Assembly: GCA_949318235.1 (NCBI GenBank)
Contig: OX439127.1
Coordinates: forward strand, 40,153,862-40,217,861
DNA: 64,000 bases
Source of the DNA: Ecdyonurus torrentis
Taxonomy: Eukaryota > Arthropoda > Insecta > Ephemeroptera > Heptageniidae
Reading direction: 5' to 3'
Position numbers and translations under genes: made by a program. Shown here piece after piece: positions 39,658 to 64,000 of the stretch. Under the pieces are notes generated by a model. It was given only the letters and a program-made list of their open reading frames with translations. It searched no databases and was not told the origin of the DNA. The number at the start of each line of letters is the position of its first letter. Position 1 is the first letter of the stretch.

Positions 39658-40854
39658 AAAAAGAAAAAGAAAAAGAAAAAGAAAAACTTTTTGTGCTGTG
39701 TTTAGGTCTTAAAATTCCAACCCCTAATTTTCGAAATACAAGACATATTTACAACACAGTACAGAAGAGAAGACTTAATGCAAGCTAGCCTCTTTAAGTC
39801 TTTTAGTACAGCATGGAAAGAAAAATGGTTAACGTAAATGCACTTGTTGTACTAGTGTGTGCTTCATCAGTCAAAATAATACTACAATAAGAATTCACTG
39901 TTAAAAACTCCTTACAAAATACATTCAACAGTGAAAAAATTGATACAAAAAATATTGTTCAGTGCATTTTAATTGTATTTTTCTTTCTTAGTCACATAGG
40001 AACATTATATTTTGCTACACTTCATTGTAATGGTAGCAGTTAATTACCATTGTCTATCTACTTCTGCTTCATTCTTAACATTTATAAATCATTTAATAAA
40101 TTATAGTCATGACGTTATTAAAAAATAATTATCAAATATTATAAAACTACAGAGGAATTAATAAAGTTTACTAAAGTTAATTTTGACAAGAAAAAAAAAG
40201 TACTCAATGCCTGAGGAGTACTCTTGAATTAATAAATGGCACAAAACAAAAACGATTCATTATAATTAACTTCATTATGTATGTAGTCTTTTTTTCTTTC
40301 TTTTTTATATCTATAGGTATTATTACTTTATTGTTTATCCAATACAAACAACATATAAGTTGCTCCCTACGTTAGCAAAAGAATATAATTCACATACATA
40401 CTGAAGTTATAATAACAATTTATATTTGAGCTTATTCAGATAAATCAGCTTGCACATAAATAATAATTATAATGAGAAAACCTGAGATTTTTTTTTTTAA
40501 TTCTGATAACAACTTTAAAAGAGTAAGATATTGAGCTAGTTTAGCAGTTACTAGAATTTCTCGATTACTAGAAAAGTTAATATTATAAAAGAAAAGCATG
40601 TGACGTTAAAATTTGATAGAAAGAAACCAAATGAGAGTTGGCGCCAGGCAGCAGCATCAACTGAAAATCTCAAATAGCGATAGTGGTTTAAAAAAATATA
40701 TATTTGAAAAATATATATATCATGCCATATATTGTCTCACGCCGTTATGCACGCTAGGCGTGCAAGGCTATGAGCACTTTTATGCATGTATAATTAATTA
40801 GGAGTTAAAGGAATTTTAGTAGGAGGCGGGGGGTTGCAAGCACAGCAATATATT

Positions 40855-41060
40855 ACATAACAATAAATATAACTCAATAGTTACAAACGTTTCGCCTTCC
40901 CAGACTCATCAGTGTAACGGGAAGAGTAACACAGTCGCGCTAGAGATGATGCTCACACCACATCTGCTAGCAGCGACTGTGCAGTGGTCTGCGAATTTAC
41001 TGAGCTTTTATACCCAGTGGCCCCGCAGCCTCTCGCGCTAATGGTTAATAAATTGGCGCG
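40855..41060 (-). mobile_element. Hammerhead-bearing element with TATA box, copy B
   Basis: On the minus strand, in order: a GC-rich stretch, TATAAAAG starting at 41012, AGCAGATGTGGTGTGAGC, then a hammerhead core starting at 40912. The same order and spacing occur near 49765-50010 and, diverged, near 58020-58230. The outer limits are unknown. Penelope-like retroelements and metazoan retrozymes carry such ribozymes; I see no reverse transcriptase attached. Confidence 0.7.
40880..40918 (-). ncRNA. Type I hammerhead ribozyme, copy B
   Basis: Minus strand: stem I GTTACA, core CTGATGA, stem II GTCT/AGGC with loop GGGA, GAA, minimal stem III ACGT, then U and the stem I partner TGTAAC (6 of 6 pairs). 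All core residues fit the consensus. Cleavage is predicted after the U of GUU, on the 5' side of UGUAAC. Stem III is only AC/GU without a loop, so activity probably needs a dimer. Confidence 0.8.
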
Positions 41061-41299
41061 TGAAAATTTGAACGTATTTTAAACCACATACTTACTGTTA
41101 CATACATATTACTATGCTTTTAAGGCGAAATAAAGTAAAAAGAAGACAGGAAAGAAAATAGGGGATGGGGTACTAGAAAGAACGGACTGTTTTGGATAGA
41201 GAAAACCAGCAAGGGCATTACCATAGTGAAGAGTCCCATAGGACTGTGAAAATCTTGCTAGCAGAGATAGCAAAACTATTAAACTAACTGGATATCTTT

Positions 41300-41441
41300 T
41301 AACACTAAACTCCAAGAGAAAATGGAGCATGTGTGTGTGTGTGTGTGATGTTAGTCTTTACATAGTTTCCCTCTGAGTCTGTAAGGACTCAAGAAGGCAC
41401 ACACACACATACTCTGTTTTCTCTTGGAGTTTAGTGCCAAA
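41300..41441. repeat. Palindrome with AACTCCAAGAG arms, copy 1
   Basis: The arms AACACTAAACTCCAAGAGAA and TTCTCTTGGAGTTTAGTGCC flank short TG and AC runs. A related palindrome is at 52688-52818, which suggests a repeat family whose arms seed microsatellites. Confidence 0.7.
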
Positions 41442-41800
41442 AGCTATCCAATATGTGTTAGTTTTTTTTTTTTTTTTTGTTTTTTTATCTCTCTGCTACC
41501 TTGATTTTCAACGACCTTTGGGACTTTCTTCAAACCATTGCTGTTTTTCTCAATCTCTTTCTGTAATGCTTTATTTTCCTTTATTTTGCAACTAGAATTG
41601 TTACTATTATTAAAAAAAAGAAAAAAAAAAAAAAAAAAAGCTAAACATGCTGCCAGTTAAGATAGCTAGAAGTTGTTATGATAACAAAAGACAATGGGGG
41701 AAACAACTGACAGTATTTGTATATTATATTAGGAAAAAAACATCGTGGTTGTATATATAAATGTTAAAAAATATAAAAATAAAGTATGAACGAAAATAGT

Positions 41801-42130
41801 ATGTAGAATGATTTAGAGTATGTTGAATTGAAAGGTAATAAAACGTGAAGATTCTCTAATTTATAGATAATTGGGAAAATGATAAAATTTCTAGTGTAGA
41901 TGTATGCTAGATAATATATTTTTATTTAATAGACGTTAAAAGGATGGATTTCATATGTTCATTTATTGGCACATATAAAAAATCTAACCTTTTAACGTCT
42001 ATTAAAGAAAAATATATTATCTAGTATACGTCTACGCTAGAAATTTGAACCTTTTTCCCAATTACCTATAAATTAGAGAATCTTCACGTTTTATTACCTT
42101 TCAATTTAATGTGTTCTAATAATTCTACAT
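41801..42130. repeat. Palindromic element with ACGTGAAGATTCTCTAA arms
   Basis: The arms share AAAACGTGAAGATTCTCTAA and TGCTAGATAATATATTTTTA as inverted copies around a centre near 41965. Single-arm or partial copies lie near 45045-45180 and 49590-49740, both in introns of the minus-strand gene. Confidence 0.75.
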
Positions 42131-43141
42131 AATATTTTCTTTCTTTCTTTCTTTCTTCTTCTTCTTCTTCTTCTTCTTCTTTTTTTTTTTTTTTTTAACA
42201 TTTATAGGCTATATGACAATATTTTCTGTTATTATTTGAGTTTTTTAATTTTTAAGAAAATTCTTTTTATCAGAATTTTGAAAATTGCTTTCCTGATCCT
42301 GACGCAATTGCCAAATTGCTTTGTGACTATTATTATTATTTTACTTTTATAAAATGTGTTATCAGAAACTACTAAAAACTTATACCTCATTGTGATGTCT
42401 TTCAAAAACACATCTATGATAATTAATATTGAGACACACATACTAAGTATGCCCATTTTTTTTTTGTTTTACAAAAAATATATATAATATATAATGTAGG
42501 TATACCTATATTATTTTTGTTTTATTATTATTAGCCTATTATTATTATTATTTTTTAGAAAATTACTAGATTAATTGGATTTCACACTATTATTAGTAGC
42601 CAAACGAATTTGACTTGATCGAAAATGCTAAGTTGTTTAAAAGTAAACAACAAACACAATGTGTTTGTTTATTGTGTTTGTTTTTATCTATCACAACTCA
42701 CACTTAAGATGTGAATAGAAAGATAAACCTGTGAAAGCGCTTATCTGTTACTTATCTCAGCAATGCTTTATCACAGAGAGATGCTTGCAACACTCCTGCA
42801 TATTTTATTGTTAGCCTATCACAGTGAATTATGGCTTTTTTTAATGGCTATCTTATTTTATAGCACCATTGGAGTTATTATTATTATTATTATTTTTTTT
42901 ACATATAAATGTATTTAAGAATATGTTTTCTTGAATATCAAAGATTTGAGTAAAAAAAATTGTTCTCATCACATTATTATTAGGTGGGTGAACATAATTG
43001 ACATAATTTTCTAGCTTATATGTGTGGTAACACAACATAAAGCAGATAACGTAGATTTATAATTAGATATATCTGATATTAGGTAATGAGATTTTCTCAG
43101 ATATAAAAGAGACAAACACTTAAGCTTTGTCAATTTTGGGG

Positions 43142-63148
<20,007 letters not shown>

Positions 63149-64000
63149 CTAAAAGAGCATAAAAGAATTCTTAGTGAAGTGCACTAGTTGTTATCAAAAT
63201 TAACCTGACTAAAGTCAATTTTGGCTTTGATAATAATTGTATTTTTATGTCTCAAATCCAAGAAAATTTATATATACAACATGATAGGCATATTCTTCTT
63301 AAGAAATTAATAGACACTAAAAGAATTCCAAAAGATGATCTTATTGCATTAGCCTTGTTGCGTGAGGTTAACTTTGTAATTGTCAATGATGGATTATTAT
63401 TATCAAAACCTATTGTTCAGAGTAATGTCGTTAAGCAAGGAGCACCCAGTAGCCCGCTGCTCTACAACCTCCTTACTCATGATATTATAGGTATTATTGG
63501 AGAACTTATTGAAAACGGGGATATAACTATTAGATAAAATTAGGATAAAATTACGGAATGGTCTTCTCTTAATGGATTGAAAATAAATGCAAATAAAACT
63601 AAAATTGTAAAATTCAAATATGCAAGTGCGGGTCGTCCAAAATTTAATCAAAAGGAGGAAATATTGTTTTGTAATGGGGAAAAACTAGAGTTTGTTACCT
63701 CATATAAATATTTAGGAGTAACTTTTCAACAACCAGCTAAATCTTTTGCTAAGCATATCAAAGACAGATGTCAAAAAGCCATTTCCTCTTGTTACACCTC
63801 TAATCTACATTTATTATCAATTAAAGCCCTTGTCAGCTTACTTTTTTATCATTTAGAATACTAGACTGATAATTACCATACCCTAATATCCATGAATTAG
63901 ACACCATCATGTTGATTTCGTATTTATTTTTGTTTGTTTTCGTTTTTGCGGTTATATCACGTATCTGACGTCACAATGTACCGCCGCCAATCACAGTCCC
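63149..64000. other. End of window: intron of the minus-strand gene with LINE fragment
   Basis: Apart from the LINE fragment I recognise no exon. The next upstream exon of the minus-strand gene must lie beyond 64000 or is too short to see. Confidence 0.5.
63247..63864 (+). pseudogene. Non-LTR retrotransposon (LINE) reverse transcriptase fragment
   Basis: NVVKQGAPSSPLLYNLLTHD matches the Q-G-x-x-x-S-P-x-L-(F/Y)-N pattern of reverse transcriptases, and INANKTKIVKF followed by VTSYKYLGVTF matches the N-x-x-K-T-x-(13-25)-Y-K-Y-L-G-V segment. The part between, which should hold the F-A-D-D active site, is absent: one frame stops at 63537 and the next begins at 63577. The polymerase is therefore broken. 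The N- and C-terminal parts of the element are also missing. Confidence 0.75.

Larger units (their letters stand above)
30931..43141. other. Intergenic region between the two convergent genes
   Basis: Both genes end toward this stretch. I found no gene in it. It holds palindromic elements (31317, 35050, 36383, 38549, 39187, 41300, 41801), two hammerhead-bearing elements (34200, 40855) and many A/T runs. A possible poly(A) signal for the minus-strand gene (TTTATT on the plus strand) lies at 42804-42809. Confidence 0.65.

Overview
This is a metazoan nuclear genomic window. It is strongly AT-rich, with GT-AG introns of up to 6 kb, very dense and long microsatellites, and many small palindromic DNA transposons. 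The receptor gene resembles arthropod kainate-type receptors as I remember them (for example [10 protein letters not shown] and the [10 protein letters not shown] linker). An arthropod with a simple-repeat-rich genome, such as a crustacean or chelicerate, is my inference; no species is identified. There are no prokaryotic features. Layout: about 1-4751 upstream or intronic DNA; 4752-30199 a kainate-type glutamate receptor gene (+); 30200-43141 intergenic, filled with palindromic elements; 43142-63148 the 3' part of a second gene (-); 63149-64000 its next intron with a LINE fragment.  The receptor gene can be spliced exon by exon in frame from the start of the amino-terminal domain to the stop codon, giving about 903 residues. 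The signal-peptide exon was not found. Two coding positions are each represented by a pair of tandem, diverged exons of exactly equal length and phase: 204/204 nt for a segment of the S1 ligand-binding half, and 258/258 nt for TM1 plus the pore loop. I read these as two mutually exclusive exon cassettes. The two pore exons differ at the Q/R site: the second encodes Gln (MQQGSD) and the first encodes Arg (LRQSSG, codon AGG) in the genome itself. Splice choice could therefore set ion selectivity without RNA editing, and the two cassettes could together give four receptor forms.  The minus-strand gene has a coiled-coil exon, a 3.4-kb exon encoding a disordered Ser/Ala-rich protein with five diverged repeats, and seven short 3' exons encoding a helical domain. 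All phases match. The architecture and the C-terminal helical region resemble ICE1 (little elongation complex subunit 1, snRNA transcription). This assignment is from memory and is moderate.  The mobile DNA includes four copies of an element with a TATA box about 96-100 nt upstream of a hammerhead ribozyme; two copies keep a complete ribozyme core. It also includes TTAA-flanked palindromes, hAT-like elements with 8-bp target duplications (one pair of identical length, one copy nested inside another palindrome), a 1.2-kb element with GGATCC-rich subterminal repeats, Tc1/mariner-like foldback elements, and LINE fragments.
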